A stretch of 64,000 nt of DNA, from NCBI GenBank assembly GCA_963797765.1, contig CAWCQU010000003.1:2046001-2110000 (forward strand). The letters are read 5' to 3'. The position numbers were made by a program, and so were the translations under genes. The notes beneath the pieces were generated by a model that did not search any database, was not told the DNA's origin, and worked only from the letters and a program-made list of their open reading frames with translations. This DNA comes from JBGPTK01 sp963797765 (lineage in GTDB: Bacteria; Acidobacteriota; Terriglobia; Acidiferrales; UBA7541). This document shows positions 21,888-30,490 of the stretch, piece by piece (position 1 is the stretch's first letter; each line of letters begins with the position of its first letter).

Positions 21888-22538
21888 TCAAGCCGACTCC
21901 GCGGTGGTAGGGTGCGTGCTTACCGCGCCGCCAGGGGCGGGCTTCCACTTCTTATACGTCCAGTCGCCGATTCTCCAGGCAAGCAGAATCCCAACCATCC
22001 AGGCGTATTGCAACGGCTTGCGAGTATCCGATTTCACCAGCCAGTAATAATGGATCACTCCGGCAATCGCGCTGATATAAATGGCGCGATGCAGCATTTG
22101 CCAGCGCTTGAAGCCCAGGCGGCGAATCCATCCCGTCGTGGAAGTGATGGCCAGCGGAATCATCAGCACGAACCCGAGAAAGCCGACGGTGATGAATCTC
22201 CGTTTCTGAACGTCCTTCCACATTTCAGCAAGATCGAAGAACTTGTCCAGCCAGATGTAAGTGGTGAAATGCAAGCAACCGTAAAAAAATGCGAAGAGTC
22301 CAAGCATTCGGCGGAACCGAATCAATTGCGGCAGATGCAAGATTTTCCGTAGCGGCGTGATCGCCAGAGTGATGATCAAAAACCGAATTGTCCAATCCCC
22401 AGTGGCATGTGTGATGAATTCGATCGGGTTGGCGCCCAATTGGCCGTGGAGCGCGTCCCAGCCGAGAGAAGCGAGAGGCGCGAGGCAAATCAAAAACACT
22501 GGAATTTTCGTCCACTTGCTGGCCAGAATGGAATTCAC
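21888..22538 (-). CDS. msrQ: MsrQ, heme membrane subunit of periplasmic methionine sulfoxide reductase
   Basis: MsrQ passes electrons from the inner membrane to MsrP, which repairs oxidised methionine in periplasmic proteins. The 216-residue protein has about six hydrophobic segments of the ferric-reductase-like fold. Heme-ligand histidines are visible in FFYGCLHFTTYIWLD, KRWQMLHRAIYISAIAGVIHYYW, and the typical TPLRKILHLPQLIRFRRMLGL segment precedes them. The length is normal for the family. It lies 14 bases downstream of msrP on the same strand, the standard operon. Confidence 0.9.
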   Translation of the reverse strand: MNSILASKWTKIPVFLICLAPLASLGWDALHGQLGANPIEFITHATGDWTIRFLIITLAITPLRKILHLPQLIRFRRMLGLFAFFYGCLHFTTYIWLDKFFDLAEMWKDVQKRRFITVGFLGFVLMIPLAITSTTGWIRRLGFKRWQMLHRAIYISAIAGVIHYYWLVKSDTRKPLQYAWMVGILLAWRIGDWTYKKWKPAPGGAVSTHPTTAESA

Positions 22539-22552
22539 GCTGCTGTCCTCTC

Positions 22553-23515
22553 TCAGAAATACTTTTTCAAATCCATTCCGGTGTACATGCTGGCCACCTG
22601 ATCGCCATATCCATTGAACATCAGCGTGGGACGCTTGATAAATTCTCCCAGCCGCCGTTCGGTTTTCTGGCTCCAGCGCGGGTGATCCACGTTGGGATTC
22701 ACATTCGAATAAAAGCCATACTCCTGAGAATTGTTCAAGTTCCAGGTGGTTGGCGGCTCGCTTTCCACGAACCGAATGCGAACCAGCGATTTAATACTCT
22801 TAAATCCGTACTTCCACGGAATCACCATGCGCACTGGCGCGCCATCCTGATTGGGAAGCGTCTCTCCATACATCCCCACGCAAAGCAGCGCCAAGGGATT
22901 CATGGCTTCATCGAGCCGCAATCCTTCCACATAGGGAAGCTCAATCCCCGCCGTCGCTCCATCCGGCATTTGCTTCGGATCGAAGTAGCTCTCAAAGGCC
23001 ACATATTTCGCCTTCGCAGTAGGCTCAACCAGTTGCGCCAAATTGCTGAAGGAATATCCGATCCAGGGCACTACGATCGACCACCCTTCGACACAGCGGT
23101 GACGGTAAATTCTTTCCTCAAGCGGCACGAGCTTCAGGATTTCATCCAGGCTGAATTGACGCTTGTTTTTCACTTCCCCCTCGACGGTAACCGTCCACGG
23201 CGAAGCCTTGAAATTCTTGGAATTCGCGGCGGGATCTTCCTTGTCCGTGCCAAATTCGTAGAAATTGTTGTAATGCGTCACGTCGCTCAGCGACGAAAGC
23301 TTCTCGTCCGTGCTGTAGGGCCATTTCGTCACGCCGTTCAAGGGGACTGGAATGGATCCATCACCCCGTCCGGACAGAAGATACTTGTACTTCTTCCAGC
23401 CGTACACCACTCCCGTTACCACCAACAGCCCCAACAAAAAATTACGGCGGCCCATGTAAAGGCCCTTCGGCGTCACATCCGAATAGGTCAGTTTGTCTTC
23501 TGGCACGGCAGTCAT
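22553..23515 (-). CDS. msrP: MsrP, molybdopterin catalytic subunit of methionine sulfoxide reductase
   Basis: MsrP reduces methionine sulfoxide in periplasmic proteins. The 320-residue protein has a twin-arginine signal (GRRNFLLGLLVVTGV), consistent with export of a folded cofactor enzyme. The molybdenum-ligating Cys lies in YRHRCVEGWSIVVPWIG; YEFGTDKEDP and VRMVIPWKYGFKSIKSLVRI are further family blocks. A GTGAGGAA site precedes the ATG. It forms an operon with msrQ. Oxidative stress control is likely from the function but no operator was recognised. Confidence 0.93.
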   Translation of the reverse strand: MTAVPEDKLTYSDVTPKGLYMGRRNFLLGLLVVTGVVYGWKKYKYLLSGRGDGSIPVPLNGVTKWPYSTDEKLSSLSDVTHYNNFYEFGTDKEDPAANSKNFKASPWTVTVEGEVKNKRQFSLDEILKLVPLEERIYRHRCVEGWSIVVPWIGYSFSNLAQLVEPTAKAKYVAFESYFDPKQMPDGATAGIELPYVEGLRLDEAMNPLALLCVGMYGETLPNQDGAPVRMVIPWKYGFKSIKSLVRIRFVESEPPTTWNLNNSQEYGFYSNVNPNVDHPRWSQKTERRLGEFIKRPTLMFNGYGDQVASMYTGMDLKKYF

Positions 23516-23664
23516 TTCCTCACCGGACTCGATTCTGAAGCGAGCGGAAGATCTTTCTTCCCGGCTGTTTCAATTAGATGCAATGCTGCCCTGAGAGATA
23601 CAAAGATTCTGCCGGTGCTCCGCTGCGAAGCGAGCTGCCGACAAATCCGGACTTTTTCGCGCAG

Positions 23665-25329
23665 TTAGAGCTTAGCGGCAGGCACGCGGCGCAATTGAAT
23701 CACACAGACTTCGGAACTCGGCTCCAGGTTGGAGCGAATTTCCGGCGGAGCGGAGATCACCTCGTAGAATCCGGGACGGGTGAATTGATCCAGCAGCACG
23801 CGCATCGGGTTCTGGCCCGCCTTGTGCAGGCGCAGAAAGAATTCGCCTGCGGAATCACTGAACACAACAATATCGCCGATCCCAATGGCGGCTCCGATGA
23901 CCGGTTGGCCGTTTTGATCGATCACCCGGCCCCGGACGATGTAACGCCCGAAAGCCTTTCGCGGCGAATAGGAATCCGGCGTGCCAGTTTGATTGCGATA
24001 GGCAAATTGGGTGCCATAGACTGTGTAGCGCACTTTTCCCAAGGGGCTCACATCCGTGGAGGTGGCAAGCGCCAGATTGTTCGGAAGGCGAAGTTGCAGA
24101 TTTAACGCCAGCACCTGGCGGAAAGCTGGCTGGCCGGGCGTATAAAAGGGAACGAAGATGGTCTGGTAATCGGCGCTGAGAGTGAAGAAATTCGAATTGA
24201 ATCCACCTCCGAATCCGATCGAAGCCTGATGGGCTGTATAGGAGACAACCTGCGACAATCGCAGCCTCCGCGTAAGGACTTCTCCCAGCGTAACCAATAG
24301 GTTGGAACTTTTGTTTTCTCCGGAAACGGAATGCAGGTAATCGAACCCCAAATTGAGCCGTCCGGCAAATTCGCGGCTGGCTCCGATCTGGGTGCCAGTG
24401 ATGCGCTGGCCTTCAGTGAAAGATTCAAAAAGCGCCGCATGCATTTGCACTCCGAATGCCCCGCCGGAGGCAGCCAATCCATTTTCAGTCGCGCGAATGT
24501 TTCTATTATTCGAATCGGGCGAAAGGAAATTCTGGCGGCTCACCGTGAAGCGCAGGAATCGCAGCGGCACCAGATTGAGAATGATGTTTTCGCGATCCGT
24601 TTCCGCAGTGGGCTGATTGATCAGGCGCACGCGGCGGAAGTCGCGTCCGGCTTGCGTGTAACCCGCCAGCAGTGACATCCACCCACGCTCCATTTTCACG
24701 CTCGAGGAGGCGTATCCTTCGCTGTTGCCCGCACCACCCGCCAAAGCCAGCGTCAAATTTGGCCCTGGCTTCCATTCCACCGATTGAATCGAGGTGATGC
24801 TGGAAGAAATGATATTTTGGGAGATCAATCGGATTGAGGGGGAAAGCCGGCGCTCGTAGAACAATATTCCCGCCCCTGACTGGGCTTGCGCCGCAGTGAG
24901 GAACGGAACCACGAAGCCGGTGGAAGTGGCTCCGGCGGAAACGAACAGCTTGCTATCACCGGTGCTTCGAGAAATGCTCAAACCCCGCGAGAGGAAGACG
25001 TAGGATTGATTCACCAAATCAGTGGGAATGCTGAACGGAACGGTTTGGTCGCCGACTGACCAGATGTTCTCGCCTATTTTCGTTTTCAGCAGGAAGCCAA
25101 ATCGAGGGCGATCGAGCAGTCCAAAACCGATTTCCGCAGTGTACCGTCCGGCAAATATATCCAGAGCTCCGCCACTGGCGCCAAACTGCGTGGAAGAGCC
25201 GCCGCGCAGCTCAAAGATTTGCGCCGAGACAGGCTGCGCCCCGGACAGAAGCACAACCGCAACAAACAGTAGTATACGGATGGTGACTCTGCCTGCGGGC
25301 TGCCCTCGCCATAATTGGCCGAAGTCCAC
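23665..25329 (-). CDS. usher-like outer-membrane beta-barrel protein with C-terminal regulatory-like domain
   Basis: A signal peptide (ILLFVAVVLLSGAQPVSAQ) is followed by about 430 residues of alternating polar/aromatic strands (FGFLLKTKIGENIW, LVNQSYVFLSRGLSISRS, LNLGFDYLHSVSG), the look of a transmembrane barrel, then a C-terminal carboxypeptidase-regulatory-like sandwich (YIVRGRVIDQNGQPVIGAAI). Ushers of chaperone-usher systems have a barrel with small Ig-like domains, but are usually about 800 residues; this one is about 550 and I see no usher N-terminal domain. It is the last gene of a minus-strand operon with two pilin-like proteins and a chaperone-like protein, which is why I call it usher-like. 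Best start is a GTG at 25329 behind GGGGGT; the frame is open to 25362. Exact role is inference. Confidence 0.55.
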   Translation of the reverse strand: MDFGQLWRGQPAGRVTIRILLFVAVVLLSGAQPVSAQIFELRGGSSTQFGASGGALDIFAGRYTAEIGFGLLDRPRFGFLLKTKIGENIWSVGDQTVPFSIPTDLVNQSYVFLSRGLSISRSTGDSKLFVSAGATSTGFVVPFLTAAQAQSGAGILFYERRLSPSIRLISQNIISSSITSIQSVEWKPGPNLTLALAGGAGNSEGYASSSVKMERGWMSLLAGYTQAGRDFRRVRLINQPTAETDRENIILNLVPLRFLRFTVSRQNFLSPDSNNRNIRATENGLAASGGAFGVQMHAALFESFTEGQRITGTQIGASREFAGRLNLGFDYLHSVSGENKSSNLLVTLGEVLTRRLRLSQVVSYTAHQASIGFGGGFNSNFFTLSADYQTIFVPFYTPGQPAFRQVLALNLQLRLPNNLALATSTDVSPLGKVRYTVYGTQFAYRNQTGTPDSYSPRKAFGRYIVRGRVIDQNGQPVIGAAIGIGDIVVFSDSAGEFFLRLHKAGQNPMRVLLDQFTRPGFYEVISAPPEIRSNLEPSSEVCVIQLRRVPAAKL

Positions 25330-25512
25330 TGCGTTACCCCCGCTCGAGGCGGCTCTGCGCAATCAGGTTCGATCCGAGCTAACTCCGCCAAGCCTGGTTT
25401 CCCCGCGCCACCTCAGTTCAAGCGCACGGCTTGTGCCTTTCCCAAGACGCTGAAACTTGCCGCAAAACTGCCCTCCGGGTGCGTACGCCGACTTGGCGCC
25501 GCATAGCAGTCC

Positions 25513-26076
25513 CTAGATGGATTGAGCCTGGATCAGCAGCGTGCCCTTGAATGTCGCGGCAGGCAATGCCAACCCCGTCGTGTCAATCGTCAGCCCCAAC
25601 GTGTTTACGTGTGACGTATTCCGATTCGAGCTGTTGATTGCCGTGCTGTACACCGTAAGACTGCTTCCCGAAGCGAACGGGCCGGCGGAAGTAAAGGCGA
25701 CGTTGGCGCCACTATCCACGCTGCCTAGCACGTGCGCCGAGCCAATGTTGTTCGCCGGTGATCCGCTGTCGGTCAACGCCGCTGTTGAGCTTGAAAAGTA
25801 TGCATAAATCTTCAGGCTGGTGCGCGCGGCCTCCAGGTTCCAGGTGGTAACGATGGTTACGGAGGAACTTCCGGAGGCAGTTCCATTTGGCGCGAGTGTG
25901 AAATTAACCGTGGATGGCGAAGAGATGACGCCGATCGATTGCGCAAGCGGCGCAATCAGATTGGCGTTGGCTGTTGGGGAATTCAAGACCTGGCCCTTGG
26001 CGCGAAGTACTCCGGCCGACAATACAAGCGTAATCACCGCACACAACCACGTCTTCTTGATGAGCTTCGTCACCAC
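25513..26076 (-). CDS. pilin-like secreted subunit B
   Basis: This roughly 187-residue protein has a signal peptide (TWLCAVITLVLSAGVLRAKGQ) and a beta-rich mature domain of Ser/Thr/Asn/Gly strands. It is a paralogue of the protein at 27003-27560: both share SPSTVNFTL or NPSSVNFTL, S-VSIVTTW, YAYF-SSTAALTD, GS-PANNI, PF-AGSSLTV, HVNTLGLTIDTTG or HTDTLGLTIDTTG, and an ending ATF-KGTLLIQAQSI. The C-terminal strand (LPAATFKGTLLIQAQSI) resembles the terminal strand of spore-coat-U-type pilins (PAGTYTDTLTVTI). The start is one of two adjacent GTG codons (26076 or 26073) shortly after the chaperone-like gene. It is probably an exported fibre or coat subunit. Confidence 0.6.
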   Translation of the reverse strand: MVTKLIKKTWLCAVITLVLSAGVLRAKGQVLNSPTANANLIAPLAQSIGVISSPSTVNFTLAPNGTASGSSSVTIVTTWNLEAARTSLKIYAYFSSSTAALTDSGSPANNIGSAHVLGSVDSGANVAFTSAGPFASGSSLTVYSTAINSSNRNTSHVNTLGLTIDTTGLALPAATFKGTLLIQAQSI

Positions 26077-26091
26077 GCCCCCACGCACAAA

Positions 26092-26853
26092 CTAGCGCTT
26101 GCCCGTCTCCGGTATTGGCGTCCGAAGAACGCTTACTTCCCCCGCCGCTGTGAGCGGCCATTCCACGTGAAAATGCTCGAACTTCAGGATCACTCGTTCT
26201 GGTTTCCCCTTACCATCCCAATTCAGGCGCATCACGCGGGAACTGCCGGGAAAAAACGGGAAGCCCGGATAGATTTTTTTATCGCTCGAGGAGCGTACTT
26301 CCACTTCCTGCACCCGGGCAAATTGGCGGCTCGAATTGGCTATCTCCAGTTCGAAAGTGTGATCGGCGCCGGGAAGGCCGCTGTGAATGCATTGAATCGC
26401 TTCCTTCGGCAGGGCGCTTTTATCGAGCAGGTAGACAGTGTGTGGAATCTGGTAAGCCACCTTGACGCCCGATTGCGAAAGATTGGGCACCGCGGCGCTG
26501 ACAGTGGCGTAAATCGTGAACCAGACCGGCAAACGGTCCGCCGAGGCCTCATAGAACACCGTATAAGTTTGCTGTGGGGCCAGCCGGAAGCTCATGGCGG
26601 AGAGCTTGAGATGCACTTGAGGATCGAGCGGACCGTAGTGCGGCTCGCCATCGCGATCCACCGAAAAACTGTGCGGCTCGAGAACCACGTCGAGGGGAAT
26701 CAATTGATCGTTGCGGATTTGCAGGCTGCTCTTGGCCTTTTCGCGGTACTCCACGATCACGGGCGAGACTGTTTGAGCTTGGACGATCGGCACAGTGAAG
26801 AGAAAACCTGTCATCAGACAAATGAAAACGAACGCCTTCCTTGCAAACACCAC
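26092..26853 (-). CDS. periplasmic chaperone-like protein of the pilin operon
   Basis: The protein starts at a GTG (26853 or 26850) behind GGGAGG and has a signal peptide (FVFICLMTGFLFTVPIVQAQ). The first domain has the PapD-like edge-strand look: KAKSSLQIRNDQLIPLDVVLEP, then FRLAPQQTYTVFYEASAD, LPVWFTIYATVS and YQIPHTVYLLDK. The second domain has ELEIANSSRQFARVQEVEV and FPGSSRVMRL, the pattern of subunit-chaperone Ig domains (conserved FPG--R). About 250 residues is the normal chaperone size. It sits between two pilin-like genes, with the downstream one about 15 bases away, which supports a chaperone role. The canonical Arg/Lys anchor pair was not identified with confidence. Confidence 0.6.
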   Translation of the reverse strand: MVFARKAFVFICLMTGFLFTVPIVQAQTVSPVIVEYREKAKSSLQIRNDQLIPLDVVLEPHSFSVDRDGEPHYGPLDPQVHLKLSAMSFRLAPQQTYTVFYEASADRLPVWFTIYATVSAAVPNLSQSGVKVAYQIPHTVYLLDKSALPKEAIQCIHSGLPGADHTFELEIANSSRQFARVQEVEVRSSSDKKIYPGFPFFPGSSRVMRLNWDGKGKPERVILKFEHFHVEWPLTAAGEVSVLRTPIPETGKR

Positions 26854-27002
26854 TTTTAACCTCCCAAGTTTGTTCTTTTCAGCCGGCGGAAAGTTGCGGG
26901 TGCTCCGCTGGTTATCGACCGCAACACGAATGGAACCCATGCTTCCTCAAGACGCCTATCTCAAGGATTGCCTGCATGGGTTCCGTGCCACAGCCACAGC
27001 CG

Positions 27003-27560
27003 TTAGATCGCCTGCGCCTGAATGACCAAGGTTCCCGTATAAGTTGCGGCCGGCAGATTATCGCCAGTAGTATCGATCGTCAGTCCGAGTGTATCGGTGT
27101 GCGAGCTGTTACGATTCGCGTTGCCCGCAGCGATGGTCAAACTGAACACCGTCAAGCTGCTACCTGCGGCGAAGGGGCTCGTCCCCGTAAAAGCCGTGTT
27201 CGTTCCGGAATTGACGCTTCCATATACGTCGTTCGAAGCGATGTTGTTGGCAGGGGTGCCGCCGTCGGTCAGAGCGGCTGTCGAGCTCGCAAAATAGGCA
27301 TAGGTCTTAACCGTGGTGCGGGTGGTCCGGAGCACCCAGGTGGTCACGATCGAGACGCTGGCGTTGCCGGACGAACTGCCGCTTGGAAGAAGAGTGAAAT
27401 TGACACTGGATGGGTTCGCCGTGACGCTGAGCGATTCCGCAAGCGTCGCACTCAAACTGACGCTGGTGGTCGCCGAGTTCAATTGGGCGTGTGCAGCGGG
27501 ACCGCTGAGCAGCATTACGATTGCGATAACCGGGCACCACAATAGCTTCCGAATATCCAT
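27003..27560 (-). CDS. pilin-like secreted subunit A
   Basis: First gene of the operon. The ATG at 27560 has an AGGAGC site and opens a signal peptide (LLWCPVIAIVMLLSGPAAHAQ). The mature domain is beta-rich and lacks Cys; it is the paralogue of the protein at 25513-26076, with matching blocks NPSSVNFTL, SIVTTW, YAYFASSTAALTDGG, PANNIASNDVYGSV and HTDTLGLTIDTTGDNLPAATY, ending in GTLVIQAQAI. The hydrophobic alternating C-terminal strand is where chaperone-usher subunits carry their conserved edge strand. Two paralogous subunits in one operon fits a major and minor pilin. The role in adhesion or surface coat is inferred. Confidence 0.6.
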   Translation of the reverse strand: MDIRKLLWCPVIAIVMLLSGPAAHAQLNSATTSVSLSATLAESLSVTANPSSVNFTLLPSGSSSGNASVSIVTTWVLRTTRTTVKTYAYFASSTAALTDGGTPANNIASNDVYGSVNSGTNTAFTGTSPFAAGSSLTVFSLTIAAGNANRNSSHTDTLGLTIDTTGDNLPAATYTGTLVIQAQAI

Positions 27561-27630
27561 CAAAAGAGCTCCTAAACTGGATTTTAAAATTGGACTCCAG
27601 GGGTACCTACAAGAGGCCCGCCCAAAGACA

Positions 27631-27674
27631 CTATGACGCTGGTACGAAAAACTCGTCATAGTACGGAAGTACCA
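27631..27674. promoter_or_regulatory. nested inverted repeats upstream of the pilin-like operon
   Basis: CTATGACG (27631-27638) pairs with CGTCATAG (27654-27661), and TGGTAC (27640-27645) pairs with GTACCA (27669-27674). The two interlocked dyads lie about 70-115 bases upstream of the first gene of the operon (minus strand), where an operator or leader RNA structure would sit. Confidence 0.45.
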
Positions 27675-27867
27675 TTTTGAATCGTTTGGCTATTGCTGCT
27701 TTCAATGAATGAACCAAAATGAATGGTGGAATCTTGTGGAAATTTCGAGTCAGGATTTGTGCCTGGGTAGCTTGGACCGGGAGCCGGCGCCCTCCAACCT
27801 CTCACGACACCCTGCGGCGCTGAGATTCTTCGATCATCCCCACACCGACAGCCGGGTGAGAAAATTC

Positions 27868-28938
27868 TTAGTCCAGGGAGCTTGACCCTGCAATTCGCCC
27901 GCTCACCTCATGCACATGGTTCAATTCATTGGCCAGATTTTTCAGAGTGAACAGAAAACTATAAAATTGCAGCACTTCTTCCAACGGATATTTCGTCGAG
28001 GCTCCCGAGGCTCGCAGCTCCGACACCTTATTCTCCAGCTTTGAGAGAATCTCTCCAAAATCCGGCCAGGTCGCATGGAACCGCCATTCCGCGACACTGC
28101 GGGCGAGTTGCTTAAACGCCTCCGAAATTTCTCCGCCAAGCCGATCGATTTCCGGCTTGAAGTCGAGGTAGTAAGATCCCTCAAAACAACCCTGGCCGGA
28201 GCTCAGCAGGCTGTCGACCGTTTCCAGCAACCGCCCCGCACGATCCATTAACACTGCGACCACTTCGCGATCCGCGTATTGCGTGCCCTCATGAGCAGCC
28301 TGCACGTGCAAATCGTCGCTTCGCCGCAATATCTCTTTCACATGCCTCCGGATCTCCTCGATCGACTGCGAATCGCCGGCGTGGTTGCACTCGATCGCCG
28401 ATTGGAAGAGCGCTCCCATCGCTGACAGTGCCTCGGCAAGACCCGCTCGCAAGCCTTCTCGGGCGCGCGACGGCCAAACTAAAACGGACGTCAAAATTCC
28501 AACAACGATTCCCAACCCCACCTGCAGGAATCGCTCTCCGGCAATCGCCCAGGCGGGTGCAAGGCGATTGATCAACATGACGATCGCGACAGTTACGCCG
28601 GCCAGGCGGTAGGCGTCGGCTAATCCCGCGAGATCACAAATCAGGACCACAAGCAACACCGCAATTCCAAAATGAAGTGTGCTTGTCCCGAAGAACTGAA
28701 CAAACACTCCTGCCACCACGGCGCCGATTGCCGTACCCACCAACCGCGTCCAGGATGCGGTCAACGTAGCCCCTACATTCGACTGCATGACGATGATTGC
28801 CGTGATGGACGCCCAATACCCTTCTGGCATTTTCATGAACTTCGCCAGATAAAGGCTGGCCGCCGCCGCAATCGCGGTCTTGGTCGCGTGTTTCAGCCCC
28901 GGAATGTAGCTTGCTGCGAACGATTTCAAATCTCCCAT
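27868..28938 (-). CDS. FUSC-family membrane transporter
   Basis: The N-terminal 160 residues hold about six hydrophobic segments (for example YWASITAIIVMQSNVGATL, LVGTAIGAVVAGVFVQFFG, FGIAVLLVVLICDLAGL), with the aromatic acid exporter / FUSC pattern where LVGTAIGA follows a SWTR motif. The rest (residues 165-356) is a helical cytoplasmic domain with many charged residues. Family members export aromatic acids, fusaric acid or similar compounds. The length of 356 residues matches the short, one-bundle type, which is thought to dimerise. It stands alone between the pilin-like operon and the divergent MOSC gene. Confidence 0.75.
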   Translation of the reverse strand: MGDLKSFAASYIPGLKHATKTAIAAAASLYLAKFMKMPEGYWASITAIIVMQSNVGATLTASWTRLVGTAIGAVVAGVFVQFFGTSTLHFGIAVLLVVLICDLAGLADAYRLAGVTVAIVMLINRLAPAWAIAGERFLQVGLGIVVGILTSVLVWPSRAREGLRAGLAEALSAMGALFQSAIECNHAGDSQSIEEIRRHVKEILRRSDDLHVQAAHEGTQYADREVVAVLMDRAGRLLETVDSLLSSGQGCFEGSYYLDFKPEIDRLGGEISEAFKQLARSVAEWRFHATWPDFGEILSKLENKVSELRASGASTKYPLEEVLQFYSFLFTLKNLANELNHVHEVSGRIAGSSSLD

Positions 28939-29076
28939 GCGGCGATTCTAGTTCAAAATCCCGAAAGGCCCGCAAGGATTCAGAGCAGAGACTGCGCGAT
29001 TCCCTGCGTTGACACTCCTCCATACCGGGGATAGCATGCCATCCACCGGTGCGAGCCGGGGCCAAGGAGCGCCTCC

Positions 29077-29946
29077 ATGCCGAATAACGACGCGGTCATG
29101 ATCGGCCGAGTAGTTTCGGTGTGGCGATATCCGGTCAAGTCGATGCTCGGGGAGGAATTGAACAGCTCTCAAGTAGCAGAACGAGGATTGCTCGGCGATC
29201 GGGCGTATGCTTTCATCGATCCCATCAATGGGAAAATAGTCAGTGCCAAGAATCCCGCCAAGTGGAGCAAGATGTTTGAATGCAGTGCCAGTTTTACCGC
29301 GCCTCCCGTCAACGGTGAAAAACTGCCTCAAGTTCGGATGACGCTTCCGGATGGCCGTTCCGTCTCCAGCGATCAGGCCGATTTGAACCGGATCGTTTCC
29401 AGTGCATTCGGCCGCGATGTCGAGTTGGCGTCCAGCGCTCCCCACGCGCCAAGCCTCGAGGAATATTGGCCGGATATCGATGGGCTTGCCTATCGCGAAA
29501 CCGTCACCGACGAGGGAATCGCTTCCGGCGCGCCTGCCGGAACATTCTTCGATTTCTCCGCGATTCATTTTGTCACCACGGCAACTCTGAATCGCCTGCG
29601 CGATTCCTATCCGCAGGGGCGATTTGAGATCCAGCGATTTCGTCCCAACTTTGTGATCGAGCCGGCATCCGGCGAGAAAGGTTTCCCCGAAAACAAATGG
29701 GAAGGCCGCACGCTCTTGATCGGAGGGAATCTGCGGCTGAAGGTGATCAGGCCCTGCGTGCGATGCGTGATGACCACCTTGGCGCAAGGCACGCTGCCGA
29801 AAGATCCCGGAATTCTGCGCACCATCGCGCAGCAGAATAAGCCCATGATCGCTGCTCACGGCGCGGCCCTTCCCAGTGTAGGCGCGTATGCTTCGGTTAT
29901 TTCAGGCGGAATGGCGCGCGTCGGCGATATCGTCAGGCTCGAATAG
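29077..29946 (+). CDS. MOSC-domain molybdenum cofactor protein (mARC/YcbX type)
   Basis: The 289-residue protein has the MOSC N-terminal beta-barrel (GRVVSVWRYPVKSMLGEEL, RGLLGDRAYAFID) followed by the MOSC domain (FEIQRFRPNFVIE, GFPENKWEGRTLLIGG). The cofactor-binding Cys lies in RPCVRCVMTT, the arrangement seen in YcbX and mitochondrial amidoxime reducing component. Such proteins reduce N-hydroxylated compounds using molybdenum cofactor. There is no ferredoxin-like domain, so electrons must come from another protein. AAGGAG precedes the ATG. It is divergent from the FUSC gene. Confidence 0.88.
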   Translation: MPNNDAVMIGRVVSVWRYPVKSMLGEELNSSQVAERGLLGDRAYAFIDPINGKIVSAKNPAKWSKMFECSASFTAPPVNGEKLPQVRMTLPDGRSVSSDQADLNRIVSSAFGRDVELASSAPHAPSLEEYWPDIDGLAYRETVTDEGIASGAPAGTFFDFSAIHFVTTATLNRLRDSYPQGRFEIQRFRPNFVIEPASGEKGFPENKWEGRTLLIGGNLRLKVIRPCVRCVMTTLAQGTLPKDPGILRTIAQQNKPMIAAHGAALPSVGAYASVISGGMARVGDIVRLE

Positions 29947-29985
29947 CGGCAAGTTAGGCCCACGATTGAGCAGGTAGGAGGCACT

Positions 29986-30366
29986 ATGAAACTTCAGCTA
30001 CTCACGCGAATCGTTTGCGGAATCACGGTTGTCGAATGCAACGGCCGCATCATACTGGGCGATGAATCCTCGGCGCTTCGCCAAATGGTCCGCGACCTGC
30101 TTCCCGACCACCATCAACTCGTGCTCGACCTGGGAAACGTCACCTATATCGATAGCAGCGGCCTTGGCGTTCTGGTGGGGCTATGGAGTTCCGCCAAGAA
30201 AAGTGGCGGCGAAATCAAGCTCGCCAATCTCAGCCCGGAAATGAACGACATGCTGCAGCTCACCAAACTCGTCACTGTCTTCCAAATCTTCGACAAGGTA
30301 GAAGACGCCGCCGCCACCTTCAACCCCGGCGCCGGCCGCAGCACCCCGGTCGAATGGGTAGGCTAG
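29986..30366 (+). CDS. STAS-domain anti-sigma factor antagonist
   Basis: This 126-residue protein is a single STAS domain of the SpoIIAA/RsbV type. The phosphorylatable Ser lies in LVLDLGNVTYIDSSGLGVLVG, and the flanking helices and ELDEL-type strands are in place. Such proteins release sigma factors by binding their anti-sigma kinase when unphosphorylated. The best candidate partner in this window is the HATPase protein at 33283-33813. A GTAGGAGG site precedes the ATG. The C-terminal 15 residues (GAGRSTPVEWVG) are an unusual Gly/Pro-rich tail. Confidence 0.88.
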   Translation: MKLQLLTRIVCGITVVECNGRIILGDESSALRQMVRDLLPDHHQLVLDLGNVTYIDSSGLGVLVGLWSSAKKSGGEIKLANLSPEMNDMLQLTKLVTVFQIFDKVEDAAATFNPGAGRSTPVEWVG

Positions 30367-30490
30367 CGGAACAGCTCCGAAGCGTCCTACCAATGACCGC
30401 TTTGAAAGATGAGCAGAGACACTCTTCCGAAAGCTTAGCTAACTTGTGCGGCTAAGATGGCTTTGTTATTCTGACTTTCGGTACAACTTC

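Noticed and set aside
22682..23668. 328-residue plus-strand frame opposite msrP
   Set aside because: msrP on the minus strand is unmistakable, and the antisense frame has no recognisable motif.
25365..25512. c-di-GMP or cobalamin riboswitch-like sequence between the pilin-like gene and the barrel gene
   Set aside because: Short pieces such as CCGCAAAAC and GGGAAAGG resemble riboswitch motifs, but the order and stems do not fit on either strand.
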